Assembly (NCBI GenBank): GCA_964554665.1
Contig: CAZKPP010000011.1
Span: 1 to 44,408 of the forward strand
DNA: 44,408 nucleotides
Reading direction: 5' to 3'
Origin: UBA3263 sp964554665
GTDB lineage: Bacteria > Bacteroidota > Bacteroidia > Bacteroidales > Muribaculaceae
Shown here: one piece after another, positions 35,067 through 43,293 of the stretch
How positions within the stretch are numbered: the stretch's first letter is position 1
Layout: each line of letters starts with the position of its first letter
The notes under the pieces: generated by a model
Told to the model about the DNA's origin: nothing
What the model saw: the letters and a program-made list of their open reading frames with translations, nothing else
Database searches by the model: none
Position numbers and translations under genes: made by a program

Positions 35067-35453
35067 TGGCTGCAATAGTGCCGCGGGGTCCGTTTCTTTG
35101 GCGTGGTTAACTGATTGGTTTTCAAACAAAAAGCGCGAGGACCTTATCTTTCTGTCCGTCCTGTTTATAGAGGCCTTCGCATTGCCCATCACAATAGAAC
35201 GAACAGAGCAGATGCCTCACGCGAGATTACATACGTGTAACCACATAAGGCGTCTATCTCTGTCTCATTCTTGATTGTGATTTGAAAGTTGCGAAGTTTC
35301 TATAAACCAAGAACGAGCGTTGGATAAACGCTTTCAAAAATATGTCGTTGTCACCCCGCCCTCAGCCCGCGACCGGGCATCTGCAGACGGTCTGACCCCG
35401 CAAAGTTACAAAAATAATTTTAAATTTGGAATTTTGAATGCCGAATTTTTTGC

Positions 35454-35490
35454 GGGCGAGCCTGCGGGGGCGATGGCGGCCCGCCATCGA
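35454..35490. repeat. REP-like intergenic hairpin, copy B
   Basis: GGGCGAGCCTGCGGGGGCGA followed by a perfect 9-bp stem CGATGGCGG / CCGCCATCG (35471-35489) around a single C. Matches copy A at 27095-27131 with paired changes in the stem. Confidence 0.65.
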
Positions 35491-35539
35491 GCAGCGTCGT
35501 CGCCAAGCCCCCCCGGATTATCTATTCGCATTTTTTTTG

Positions 35540-35547
35540 TAACTTTG
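35540..35547 (+). promoter_or_regulatory. -7 promoter box of the DUF1016 gene
   Basis: TAACTTTG after a T-rich run, 20 nt before the ATG at 35568. No TTTG at -33. Confidence 0.5.
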
Positions 35548-35567
35548 CGGTATCTAAATTTTTGACT

Positions 35568-36656
35568 ATGCAAGAGAATAAACCTCATTTCATGAAAAGA
35601 GATTTAACAGTGGCCGGGAAAGAGTACGCCTCGTTGCTCGCTAATATTAAATCTCGGTTTCGCACGCTGCAGATCAAAGCTGCCGTAAAGGTGAACACTG
35701 CCCTTTTAGAGTTCTATTGGTCTTTGGGACACGACATTTCTCGCTTGCACTCCGAATCGAAATGGGGCAGCGCATTTTTCGACTCACTCAGCCTTGATTT
35801 GAAAGAAGAATTTCCGGGGCAGTCCGGTCTTTCGGCTGCAAATCTCCGTTATTCCAAAAGATGGTATGAGTTTTATAGTCAAAGTGATATAATTCTTCAC
35901 CAAGTTGGTGAAGAATTTGAGATGCCACTTGATTTTGGCGAAGTGCCATGGCGTCATCACATACAAATATTTACTCACGCGAAGTCAGTTGTCGAAGCAT
36001 TGTTTTATATTGAGCAAACCATTAAGGGCGGATGGAGTCGTTCGCAATTGGAAGTAGAAATGGCAAACGACCTCTACGCTCGAGCCGCGCAGGCTGATTC
36101 CAATTTTGACACAAAACTACCAACCCCTCATAGCGGGCTGGCAAAGGCAATTTTAAAAAGTCCTTACGATTTTGGCTTTATTGATACAGCGATTCATTCA
36201 GAGCGACAATTGGAAGACGCTTTAATAAACAATATTTCGCGTACCCTTCTTGAACTCGGCAGCGGTTTTGCATTTGTAGGAAGACAAATGGAACTCAGAA
36301 TGCCCGGAGGGCAGATATTTATTCCGGATATGATATTCTACCACACCAAGCTCAAATGTTATATTGTGTTGGAGCTAAAAACGGGAGCGTTCATTCCGGA
36401 ATATGCAGGCAAGCTAAATTTCTATGTATCAGCCGTTGATAGGTTGATGAAAGAAGCAGACGACAATCCCACAATAGGGTTGCTTGTGTGTAAATCTAAG
36501 GACAAGACTGTGGTGGAATGGTCGTTTGATGGAATTGAACGACCAATGGGGGTTGCGGAATACCGGCTTAACGAAGAGATTGAACGTATATCAAAGATGT
36601 TACCCTCTGAAAGCGAAATTCGCAATCTGCTTAACACTTATGACCAAGAGAATTGA
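35568..36656 (+). CDS. DUF1016 / YhcG-type PDDEXK nuclease-family protein
   Basis: 362 residues. The N-terminal DUF1016 domain is clear (YASLLANIKSRFRTLQIKAAVKVNTALLEFYWSLG, then LSAANLRYSKRWYEFYS and VPWRHHIQIF). The C-terminal half has the PDDEXK-type core: GGQIFIPDMIFYH with the acidic residue, and CYIVLELKTGAF with the ExK motif. Family members are predicted restriction-like nucleases found near restriction systems and mobile DNA. The cellular role is unsettled. It is a single gene here on the strand opposite to its neighbours. ATG codons at 35568 and 35592 are both possible. Confidence 0.92.
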   Translation: MQENKPHFMKRDLTVAGKEYASLLANIKSRFRTLQIKAAVKVNTALLEFYWSLGHDISRLHSESKWGSAFFDSLSLDLKEEFPGQSGLSAANLRYSKRWYEFYSQSDIILHQVGEEFEMPLDFGEVPWRHHIQIFTHAKSVVEALFYIEQTIKGGWSRSQLEVEMANDLYARAAQADSNFDTKLPTPHSGLAKAILKSPYDFGFIDTAIHSERQLEDALINNISRTLLELGSGFAFVGRQMELRMPGGQIFIPDMIFYHTKLKCYIVLELKTGAFIPEYAGKLNFYVSAVDRLMKEADDNPTIGLLVCKSKDKTVVEWSFDGIERPMGVAEYRLNEEIERISKMLPSESEIRNLLNTYDQEN

Positions 36657-36733
36657 GTGAACATGCAGCACCTGTTAGTGGGTAATGGCGTGGAGGAGGT
36701 AGGCGAGGAGCCCAGAGGAGAGGATGGGGATGG

Positions 36734-36970
36734 TTAGGGGTTGTAGAGGTCGGGGTTGAAGAAGGCCATGATGGCGTTGAGGTTGGCCACGGCGGCCGGG
36801 GCGGGCCCTTGGGGGTTGAGGCGGGCGGCAGTGTTGAGGTCGGTAATGGCTCCGGCGCGCTGCTGCAGGCGCCAGCGCAGGGTGCCGCGGCGATAGTAGG
36901 CGTCGTCGTCGGCGGGATTGGCGGCTATGCGCTGGGAAAGCAGACGGATTTCTTCTTCAATGTTGTTCAT
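36734..36970 (-). CDS. Mini tetratricopeptide protein
   Basis: 78 residues with about one and a half TPR units (DDDAYYRRGTLRWRLQQRAGAITDLNTAARLNP). It is the last gene of the pfkA-gldE-gldD operon and overlaps the phosphopantetheinyl transferase gene by 14 bp. Function unknown. A second frame just after the stop would encode a hydrophobic tail (ILSSGLLAYLLHAITH), but nothing shows that it is used. Confidence 0.72.
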   Translation of the reverse strand: MNNIEEEIRLLSQRIAANPADDDAYYRRGTLRWRLQQRAGAITDLNTAARLNPQGPAPAAVANLNAIMAFFNPDLYNP

Positions 36971-37421
36971 AGGCCGTTGAAAGGGTGTAGTCGGCGGTTT
37001 CGACGGTTTGCAGGCAGAAGTGGCGACCGTCGGGGGTGGCGGCCAGGGAGGGTCCGACCAGCCGAATGGAGGCGAGGCCGATGTTGGGGATGCCGGCGGC
37101 TTTGAACACGGCCTCCTTGCATGTCCAGGCCTGAAGCAGGCGGTGGCCCCAGGCGGGGAGCTCGTCGGGCGTGAGGAATTTGGAAATCACGCGCTGCAGC
37201 TGCTCAAGGCGCGGTTCTTCGATGTCTACGCCTATGCGGCGGTCGGCATCGACGGCCACTGCGGCGAAGTGGCGGCTATGGGAAATTGAGATATTCAGCA
37301 GCGAGCCGACAAGGAGCGGGGCGCCGTCGGGGTCGTGGATAACCCTGGCATCGGGGCCGGCGGCGTGGGCCACGAGGCGGTCAACGGCGAGGCGTCCTCC
37401 GGGAGCAATAAATACGTTCAT
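36957..37421 (-). CDS. 4'-phosphopantetheinyl transferase superfamily protein
   Basis: Attaches the phosphopantetheine arm of CoA to acyl-carrier proteins. The 154-residue protein has ISISHSRHFAAVAV, the metal-binding GVDIEEPR and the catalytic WTCKEAVFKA motifs of the Sfp-type fold. At 154 residues it is short compared with Sfp itself (over 200). A gene of this family next to gldD and gldE is an arrangement I recall from other Bacteroidetes. It overlaps gldD by 4 bp. Confidence 0.88.
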   Translation of the reverse strand: MNVFIAPGGRLAVDRLVAHAAGPDARVIHDPDGAPLLVGSLLNISISHSRHFAAVAVDADRRIGVDIEEPRLEQLQRVISKFLTPDELPAWGHRLLQAWTCKEAVFKAAGIPNIGLASIRLVGPSLAATPDGRHFCLQTVETADYTLSTAYEQH

Positions 37422-37936
37422 GGCAGAATATGGGCTAAGTCTATGGCCAAGGCCTCGATCTGGGGTTTGACGGAGTCGACGGGCGCGGCCGGGGGCCAGG
37501 AGCTAACGGCAACTCCCGAAAGCACAAAGGAGGCGGAGTCGGTAATCAGGAACTGAACCGGGGTTGACAGGGCCGTGGGTGCGACTATGAGTTCGCGGCC
37601 GGGCGCGGAGGCCACCTGCGCGTGGCGGTCGCCGAGATTGCGGCCAATGCGCTCGCGGCGGTTGGCGAGCACGTCGGCCCAGTCGGCGCCAAGGGTGAGG
37701 GTGCAGTTAACGGTGACGCCATAGGCGGGATAGACAATGTTGAACCACTGCGGCGAAAGCGAGTCGACGCGCGCCGAGTCGTTGACCATCAGCTGCAGCG
37801 GCCCGAAACGCACGGGGCGGTATGATTCCGGATAGACCGCTACGCGCGGATAGGCTTCGGGGCGGGGCACCGGTGCCGGCCGGGAGCAGGCGCCCAGTAG
37901 CGCGGCAACGGCGAGCAGCAGCGGCAGCGGTTTCAT
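37418..37936 (-). CDS. gldD: GldD-like lipoprotein
   Basis: 172 residues with lipoprotein signal (MKPLPLLLAVAALLGAC). The mature start RPEAYPRVAVYPESYRPV and the WFNIVYPAYGVTVNCTL strand match GldD, a lipoprotein required for gliding in Flavobacterium but kept in non-gliding Bacteroidetes. It lies directly downstream of gldE with a 4-bp overlap, as in other members of the phylum. The role outside gliding is unknown. Confidence 0.85.
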   Translation of the reverse strand: MKPLPLLLAVAALLGACSRPAPVPRPEAYPRVAVYPESYRPVRFGPLQLMVNDSARVDSLSPQWFNIVYPAYGVTVNCTLTLGADWADVLANRRERIGRNLGDRHAQVASAPGRELIVAPTALSTPVQFLITDSASFVLSGVAVSSWPPAAPVDSVKPQIEALAIDLAHILP

Positions 37937-39228
37937 TGCTGGATTTCGGGCATAACCTTTACGCGCACCGACACGATGCGGTGGTTGGCGATGTCGAGAA
38001 TCAGAAAACGGCAGCGGCCATAGACCAGACTCTCTTTTTCGCGGGGGAAGTCGCCCTTGATGGCCAGGAGCATGCCGGCCAGGGTTTCGCAGTCTTCGGT
38101 AACGGGCCCGTAGAGTTCTTCGGCCTCGTCCTCCTGTTCGGTAATGCGGAAAAAGTCGTTGAGCAAGGTTTTTCCCTCGAAGATATAGGTGTTGTCGGGG
38201 AGTTTTTTGTAGTTCTTCTCAACTTCGTCGTATTCGTCGTCGATGTCGCCAACAATTTCTTCGAGCACGTCTTCGAGAGTAACTATGCCCCGTGTGCCCC
38301 CGAATTCGTCAACAACTATGGCCATGTGGACCTTGCGGCGGCGGAAGTCTTCGAGCAGGTCGTCGATCATGCGCGATTCGGGCACGAAGTAGGCGGGGCG
38401 CAGCAGGCTCTGCCAGCTGAAGTTGTCGGGGTGGTTTTCAACATAGGGGAGCAGGTCGCGCGAATAGAGGATGCCGCGGATATTGTCTTGCGTGCCCTCA
38501 TAAACGGGTATGCGCGCATAGCCCGACTCATTGACAATTTCGAGCACCTCGGTAAAGGAGGCGTCGATGGAAATGTCGGTAATGTCGACGCGCGGGGTCA
38601 TGACCTCGCTGGCGGTAGTGTCGCCGAAGCGCAGAATTTCCTGGAGCAGGCGCGAGTCGTCGCGTTTTTCAACGTCGGTGAGCTCCAGGGCCTGCGAGAG
38701 TTCGTCGGTTGAAATATTCTGGGGTTTCTTCTCAACCACGCGGTGAACTATGGCCGAGCTGCTGACCAGCAGGCCGCTGAACGGACGCAGCAACACGGTT
38801 AGCGTGTGCCAGATGCCGGCAGTTGCGCGCGCCCACTTCAGCGGCGCGCGCTGGGCGGCGAGCTTCGGCAAAATTTCGCCAAAAAGCAGAATCAGGAAGG
38901 TGAGCAGAACGGTTTGCAGCACAAAGCTGAGCACCTCGGGCATACCCTTAAACACGGGGCCGAGGCCATAGTTGGTGAGAACAACTATGGCTATGTTGAC
39001 CATGTTGTTGGCAATCAATATGGTTGCCAACAGGAGCTCGGACTGGCGCAGCAGGTTGCGTATGCCCTGGGTCCATTCCTGGCCATAGGTTTCGTCGGCT
39101 TCGTTGAGCTCTTTGCGCGAGAGCGAGAAGAAGGCGATTTCGCTCCCCGACACGAAGCCGGAGATGGCAAGGCAAACCAAGGCGATTGCCAAGGCAACGA
39201 TTCCGCCGGTGGAAATTGGGCCTACCAT
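37933..39228 (-). CDS. gldE: GldE-like CBS-domain membrane protein (CorC/HlyC family)
   Basis: 431 residues. A DUF21/CNNM membrane domain with about four helices fills residues 10-150 (VCLAISGFVSGSEIAFFSLS is its signature). A CBS pair follows at 205-330 (VMTPRVDITDI, YARIPVYEGTQDNIRGILYSRDLL, MAIVVDEFGGTRGIVTLEDVLEEIVGDI) and a CorC/HlyC domain from about 345. Family members act in divalent-cation export or sensing. GldE supports GldD. The ATG shares a base with the upstream FKBP gene's stop (TAATG). Confidence 0.92.
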   Translation of the reverse strand: MVGPISTGGIVALAIALVCLAISGFVSGSEIAFFSLSRKELNEADETYGQEWTQGIRNLLRQSELLLATILIANNMVNIAIVVLTNYGLGPVFKGMPEVLSFVLQTVLLTFLILLFGEILPKLAAQRAPLKWARATAGIWHTLTVLLRPFSGLLVSSSAIVHRVVEKKPQNISTDELSQALELTDVEKRDDSRLLQEILRFGDTTASEVMTPRVDITDISIDASFTEVLEIVNESGYARIPVYEGTQDNIRGILYSRDLLPYVENHPDNFSWQSLLRPAYFVPESRMIDDLLEDFRRRKVHMAIVVDEFGGTRGIVTLEDVLEEIVGDIDDEYDEVEKNYKKLPDNTYIFEGKTLLNDFFRITEQEDEAEELYGPVTEDCETLAGMLLAIKGDFPREKESLVYGRCRFLILDIANHRIVSVRVKVMPEIQQ

Positions 39229-40127
39229 TAAATATTTGGAGAAACGGTTACTTCTGCGATAATGGTTTCACAGGGACCGATGTGCGCTGCGGGTTCGCCG
39301 GGGGTACCGTATGCCAGGGAGTAGGGCACAATGAACACGGCGGTTTCGCCCATCGACATGTAGGGGAGCACCGAAGCGAGCACCGGGTGGTTGGGCTCGC
39401 CGGCAAAGAGTGCGCGCGGGGCAATGGCGCGGATAACCTGGCCGGAGTCGGCGCGGCGCTCGGTAATGCTGACCTTGACGGGGAGGTTAGGGTTGAGCAC
39501 TTCGCCGTCGCCCTCGGTTACGGTTTTGCGCAGCAAGCCGTCGGAGCCCACGGGGCTGAAGTCGGGGTTGGTTTTATATTTGGCCATAACGGCGTCGCCC
39601 ATCATGCGGTTTTCCTGGGCCTCCTTGGAGTTATAGATGTGGGCCTGGGCGCGCTCCTGGGCGCGGCGCTCGATATTAAGCGCCATCTGCTGATAAATGG
39701 CCTGCATTTCGCGCAGCTCGTCGATATTGAGCGAGTCGAGCATGAAGGCGTCGGTGATTACGTCGAGCAGCTTGGCTTTGGAAATGTTTTCAGAGGCGGC
39801 GTTTTCGCGATAAACCTCCATGATTTCCAGGCCCATCTGCAGGCCGGAAAGGTAGGAGAGGTTGGCGGTGTCGACGGCCAGCACGGTGCGGATGCCGCGC
39901 AGCATTTCCTGCTTGTCGGAGCCGATGAGGTCGTGGGAGTAGGAGCGGTAGCGGTTATTGAAAATGCCGCCAATGAAGGTGCCGTTGACCGCGGCTATGG
40001 AGTCGCTGAAGGTTTCGGCAGCGGCCAAGCGCTGCTCGTAAACGCCCTTGAGCGACGTAGGTTTAGAAACGTTGGAGCAACCGCACAAAGCGGCTGCTCC
40101 AATTATCATTGCGAGGAGTTTTTTCAT
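39228..40127 (-). CDS. FKBP-like lipoprotein with degenerate isomerase domain
   Basis: 299 residues, lipoprotein signal MKKLLAMIIGAAALCGC. A helical N-terminal dimerisation-type region (residues 60-195, twice YLSGLQMGLEIMEV-like) resembles FKBP N-domains. The C-terminal part retains LPYMSMGETAVFIVPYSLAYG and an IGPCETIIAEVTV strand, but the VHYTG, FDSS and VIPGW elements that build the active site are replaced (VKVSITERRADSG, no FD). It is therefore probably a chaperone without prolyl-isomerase activity (inference). It overlaps the canonical FKBP gene by 4 bp. Confidence 0.82.
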   Translation of the reverse strand: MKKLLAMIIGAAALCGCSNVSKPTSLKGVYEQRLAAAETFSDSIAAVNGTFIGGIFNNRYRSYSHDLIGSDKQEMLRGIRTVLAVDTANLSYLSGLQMGLEIMEVYRENAASENISKAKLLDVITDAFMLDSLNIDELREMQAIYQQMALNIERRAQERAQAHIYNSKEAQENRMMGDAVMAKYKTNPDFSPVGSDGLLRKTVTEGDGEVLNPNLPVKVSITERRADSGQVIRAIAPRALFAGEPNHPVLASVLPYMSMGETAVFIVPYSLAYGTPGEPAAHIGPCETIIAEVTVSPNI

Positions 40128-40744
40128 TTACCTAAAACTTCGAGAAGTTCAACGTCGAAAATCAGGGTGGAGTTGGGGCCGATAACGCCGCCGGCGCCCT
40201 GCGGGCCGTAGGCCAGCTGCGAGGGGATGTGGAGGCGCCACTTCGAGCCGGCCTTCATGAGCTGAAGGGCTTCGACCCATCCGGGAATCACCTGCGTAAC
40301 GCCGAAGGTTGCGGGCTCGCCGCGCTCTACGGAGCTGTCGAACACGGTGCCGTCGATCAGGCGACCGGTGTAGTGAACCTTAACCTGGTCCTGAGCCGTG
40401 GGCTGCGGGCCGTTGCCTTCGGTAATAACTTCGTATTGAAGGCCGGAGGGAAGGGTAACGACTTCGGGGCGCTTGGCGTTGGCTTCGAGGTGGGCTTTGC
40501 CGGCTTCCTCGTTAACCTTGGCTGCGGCGGCTGCCTGGGCCTGCATTTCCTGCTCCATGGCAGTGAAATACTGGCGGATGGTTTCCTTGGCCTGGTCGTA
40601 GGTCATTTCGAGTTCTTTGCCATTGAATGCGGCGTCGAGGCCTGCGGCAAATTTATTTACGTCGAGTTCTTTAATGCCCGACGAGCGGAAATTGTTGGCC
40701 ATGCTCATGCCGAGGGCATAGCTGATTGTTTCAAGTTCGGTCAT
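40124..40744 (-). CDS. FKBP-type peptidyl-prolyl isomerase
   Basis: 206 residues, FkpA/FklB-like. The helical N-domain (ETISYALGMSMANNFRSSGI) is followed by a complete FKBP domain: DQVKVHYTGRLIDGTVFDSS, QVIPGWVEALQLMKAGSKW, PSQLAYG and LIFDVELLEVL. No signal peptide is seen from the ATG at 40744, so it may be cytoplasmic, unlike the lipoprotein encoded downstream. A longer frame to 40846 would overlap pfkA and is not protein-like. It lies 13 bp after pfkA. Confidence 0.93.
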   Translation of the reverse strand: MTELETISYALGMSMANNFRSSGIKELDVNKFAAGLDAAFNGKELEMTYDQAKETIRQYFTAMEQEMQAQAAAAAKVNEEAGKAHLEANAKRPEVVTLPSGLQYEVITEGNGPQPTAQDQVKVHYTGRLIDGTVFDSSVERGEPATFGVTQVIPGWVEALQLMKAGSKWRLHIPSQLAYGPQGAGGVIGPNSTLIFDVELLEVLGK

Positions 40745-40757
40745 AATATTTTTGGGG

Positions 40758-41738
40758 TTAGATTGAGAGTCGGCGGAGGGTTTCGAGCAGCGAGCGGTCG
40801 ATAGGCTTATCGTTTTTAATGGCCTTGGAGAAGGGCACGTAGACAATCTGGTCGTTTTGAATGCCGATCATAACGTTGCGCTGGTCTTCCATAAGAGCGT
40901 CGATGGCGGCCGCGCCCATGCGCGATGCCAGAATGCGGTCAGTGGCCGTTGGTGAGCCGCCGCGCTGCAGGTGGCCGAGAATCGAAACGCGCACGTCGTA
41001 GTTGGGATATTCGCGGTGAACGCGTTCGGCCAGGCCCATGGCGCCGCCGGTTACGGGGCTTTCGGCCACCAGAACTATCGACGAGTTTTTGCTCTTGCGG
41101 AAGCCGTTTTTAATCAGCTCGGCGAGCTGGTCGACTTCGGTGGATATTTCGGGGATGATGGCCGCTTCGGCGCCGGTTGCGATAGCGCCGTTGAGGGCCA
41201 GGAAGCCGGCGTCGCGACCCATGACTTCGATAAAGAAGAGGCGTTCGTGGCTTGTGGCGGTGTCGCGGATTTTGTCGACACACTCCATAATGGTGTTGAG
41301 CGCCGTGTCGTAGCCGATGGTTTTGTCGGTGCCGTAGAGGTCGTTGTCGATGGTGCCGGGCAGGCCGATGCAGGGGAAGTTAAATTCGTTGGCAAAGATG
41401 CGAGCGCCGGTGAGCGAGCCGTCGCCGCCGATAACCACGAGGGCATCGATGCCGTGGCGACGCAGGTTGTCGTAGGCCAGCTGGCGGCCTTCGGGGGTTT
41501 GGAACTCCTTGCAGCGGGCGGTTTTGAGTATGGTGCCGCCGGCCTGGATGATGTTGCTGACGTTTTGGGTTTTGAAGTCTACGATTTCGTCGGTCAGCAG
41601 ACCTTTATATCCGCGATATATGCCTTTGACCTTAAAACCGTTATAGATTGCCGAGCGGGTAACGGCACGAATTGCGGCATTCATGCCGGGGGCATCGCCG
41701 CCGGAGGTCAATATGCCGATGCATTTAATCTCTGCCAT
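40758..41738 (-). CDS. pfkA: ATP-dependent 6-phosphofructokinase
   Basis: Phosphorylates fructose-6-phosphate in glycolysis. The 326-residue protein shows GILTSGGDAPGMNAAIRA, GGDGSLTGA (the GGDGS form typical of ATP enzymes rather than GGDDS of pyrophosphate enzymes), the catalytic GTIDNDLYGTD, MGRDAGFLAL and LGHLQRGGSPTATDR. Full length. It is the first gene of a run through gldE and gldD to the mini-TPR gene with gaps or overlaps of at most 14 bp, and has paired palindromes upstream. Confidence 0.97.
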   Translation of the reverse strand: MAEIKCIGILTSGGDAPGMNAAIRAVTRSAIYNGFKVKGIYRGYKGLLTDEIVDFKTQNVSNIIQAGGTILKTARCKEFQTPEGRQLAYDNLRRHGIDALVVIGGDGSLTGARIFANEFNFPCIGLPGTIDNDLYGTDKTIGYDTALNTIMECVDKIRDTATSHERLFFIEVMGRDAGFLALNGAIATGAEAAIIPEISTEVDQLAELIKNGFRKSKNSSIVLVAESPVTGGAMGLAERVHREYPNYDVRVSILGHLQRGGSPTATDRILASRMGAAAIDALMEDQRNVMIGIQNDQIVYVPFSKAIKNDKPIDRSLLETLRRLSI

Positions 41739-41765
41739 AGTTCACTTTTTGGTTATATTACACCG

Positions 41766-41828
41766 CAAAGTTACGCAAACTTTCTTTAGAAAGAAAAAAA
41801 TCGGCCAAAATCTTTCTTTACAAAGAAA
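41766..41828 (-). promoter_or_regulatory. pfkA promoter with two equal-arm palindromes
   Basis: The -7 box TAACTTTG is at 41766-41773, 28 nt before the ATG. Upstream lie two palindromes with identical 7-bp arms TTTCTTT / AAAGAAA, at 41781-41796 (spacer AG) and 41813-41828 (spacer AC). Their centres are 32 bp apart, close to three helical turns. The first covers the -33 position, where no TTTG is present. They could be operators or, as AT-rich hairpins, weak terminators for the gene at 41840. Confidence 0.55.
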
Positions 41829-41839
41829 AATCTTCGGCT

Positions 41840-43189
41840 TCAGGGGGCGGGGGCGTAGGCGCCGAGGGTCAGGCCGCGGGGGCGGCCGAAGCGGTCGTCG
41901 GCAGGGAGCTCGGGCGAGTCAAAGGCCGGATCAGCGGCATCGATGGCCGGAGAGTCGGCGGCGGGAATGTAGGTGAAGGTATAGTCGGTAAGGGAGTATT
42001 GCAACAAGGGGTCGGTTTCCCAAAGGCAACTGATATAGCGGTCGTCGTCGGAGCCGCCGGTGGCAAACATGCAGCGGCGGAACCAGATGTTGCGCGTGGT
42101 GGGGTCGGAGTATTCATTGATGGGAGTGTCGCGCCCGTAGATTATGGAGTTGGCAAAAGATGCAGAGGTAGCCTCTGGGTTGGCAAACACTATGATTTCT
42201 TCGCTCGGCCACTTAAAGAGATACCAGTTGGCAATGGTTGCGCGGTCGAACAGGAAAGTGCCGGCGCCGAGATAAAGCAGAGCATCTGCGGCGTTGGAAA
42301 TTTCGCAGCCGAGGGCCGTAACGGTGGTTGAATCGGCAGCCTGGAGCTGGCGCGAGCCGGAGTTATACAGCCGCGAGTTGACCATGGTAAGGTCGGCCAG
42401 CGAGTCGACGCGCACGCCCTGACAGGTGTTGACTATTGAGGTGTAGGCCAAATGATTGCCGCGACTTGACGACGAAAAGCGCACACCCTCCCATTGGTTT
42501 GACATAACCTCGTATGAAATGTCGGCAACAACATTGTTGGTGCGGTCGCCGCGAAATTCTATGGGCTGCTCGACGGAGCCGTTGCTGATCAGGGTGCCGT
42601 CAACAACCAGAGCCGCACGGTCGTGAAAGAGCAGCTTGGCGCCGGGGGCAATAGTGAGCGTAGCGCCGGAGGCCACGCGCAGAGTATCGTAAATCAGGTT
42701 CGGCACCTCGGCGCCGAGCGTGTAGTCAGCCTCAACAGTTACGCGGCGAATAAGGTTGACGCGCTGGGCGCTGGCGGTTATGCGCACCGATTTGGTAACG
42801 TCGTTGGTGGTCACGTCAAGCCAGTCTTCGTAGGGTGTCGGTTCGGCGCTTTGGGGTGAGGGGAGCGTGCACTCAACGAAAACGTAGATCGAGTCGTTGG
42901 GGCGGATTTCAACATCGTTGAACACTCTGCCCGACTGGCCGTCGACGTTTATGCGGAAATATTCGCCCGAGCGCAGGCGCACCTCCGAAAGGTTGATGAG
43001 CTTGCGGTTGGGGTTGATGATTCGCAGGTTGGAGGTGGGCGAAGGTATGCCGGAATAATAGAGGCCCATGTCGAGGCCCTCGGCGCCGGTCGAAAATGTT
43101 GGCTGGGCCGACGGCGAGGTGTCGAAACTATCGACTATGCAACTCGAAAAGCCTAAAAGAAATATAATAGCTATCAGAATATTCTTCAT
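41840..43189 (-). CDS. Lipoprotein with right-handed parallel beta-helix
   Basis: 449 residues. The ATG at 43189 gives a lipoprotein signal MKNILIAIIFLLGFSSC (lipobox FSSC is atypical but acceptable for this phylum). A DUF4957-like or Ig-like N-terminal region (NLRIINPNRKLINLSEVRLR) leads into a beta-helix with repeating turns: LRVASGATLTIAPGAKLLF, ALVVDGTLISNG, QPIEFRG, NHLAYTSIVNTCQGV and so on to about residue 330. The end DGRFGRPRGLTLGAYAP-type tail (here DDRFGRPRGLTLGAYAPAP) is the usual close of such proteins. It probably sits at the outer surface and binds or processes glycans, with no catalytic residues evident. Confidence 0.85.
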   Translation of the reverse strand: MKNILIAIIFLLGFSSCIVDSFDTSPSAQPTFSTGAEGLDMGLYYSGIPSPTSNLRIINPNRKLINLSEVRLRSGEYFRINVDGQSGRVFNDVEIRPNDSIYVFVECTLPSPQSAEPTPYEDWLDVTTNDVTKSVRITASAQRVNLIRRVTVEADYTLGAEVPNLIYDTLRVASGATLTIAPGAKLLFHDRAALVVDGTLISNGSVEQPIEFRGDRTNNVVADISYEVMSNQWEGVRFSSSSRGNHLAYTSIVNTCQGVRVDSLADLTMVNSRLYNSGSRQLQAADSTTVTALGCEISNAADALLYLGAGTFLFDRATIANWYLFKWPSEEIIVFANPEATSASFANSIIYGRDTPINEYSDPTTRNIWFRRCMFATGGSDDDRYISCLWETDPLLQYSLTDYTFTYIPAADSPAIDAADPAFDSPELPADDRFGRPRGLTLGAYAPAP

Positions 43190-43249
43190 AACAACCATAT
43201 AACGCGCTCCCCACCCCAAAAATTGCCCACCCGCCACTAAAAAAGCAAC

Positions 43250-43293
43250 AGCGTGGACCGGGGGATTAGTTGAGCATCAGCGACATGCGGGGG
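43250..43293. repeat. Left direct repeat of the toxin-antitoxin cassette
   Basis: 44 bp matching 44346-44390 except for one G in a G-tract (5 here, 6 there). It is a copy of the last 8 or 9 codons, stop and about 16 bp downstream of the gene at the right edge. The last codons of the AbiEii-like gene are read within it, in another frame. Confidence 0.9.

Larger units (their letters stand above)
35067..35567. other. 501-bp gene-free interval
   Basis: No tRNA, rRNA or convincing gene is seen. It contains a minus-strand TAACTTTG -7-like box at 35401-35408 that could drive the MBL gene through a leader of over 300 nt. Small hairpins occur in that leader (GCGTT / AACGC at about 35313-35327, TTACA / TGTAA at about 35225-35238). 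The interval also holds the REP-like element B and the promoter of the DUF1016 gene. A structured leader or small RNA is possible but unproven. Confidence 0.5.

Noticed and set aside
35313..35327. Hairpin GCGTT / AACGC as a terminator
   Set aside because: Only 5 bp and no T tract.
36657..36733. Hydrophobic tail frame (ILSSGLLAYLLHAITH) just after the mini-TPR gene
   Set aside because: No start codon of its own and it would need a frameshift; chance in GC-rich DNA is likely.
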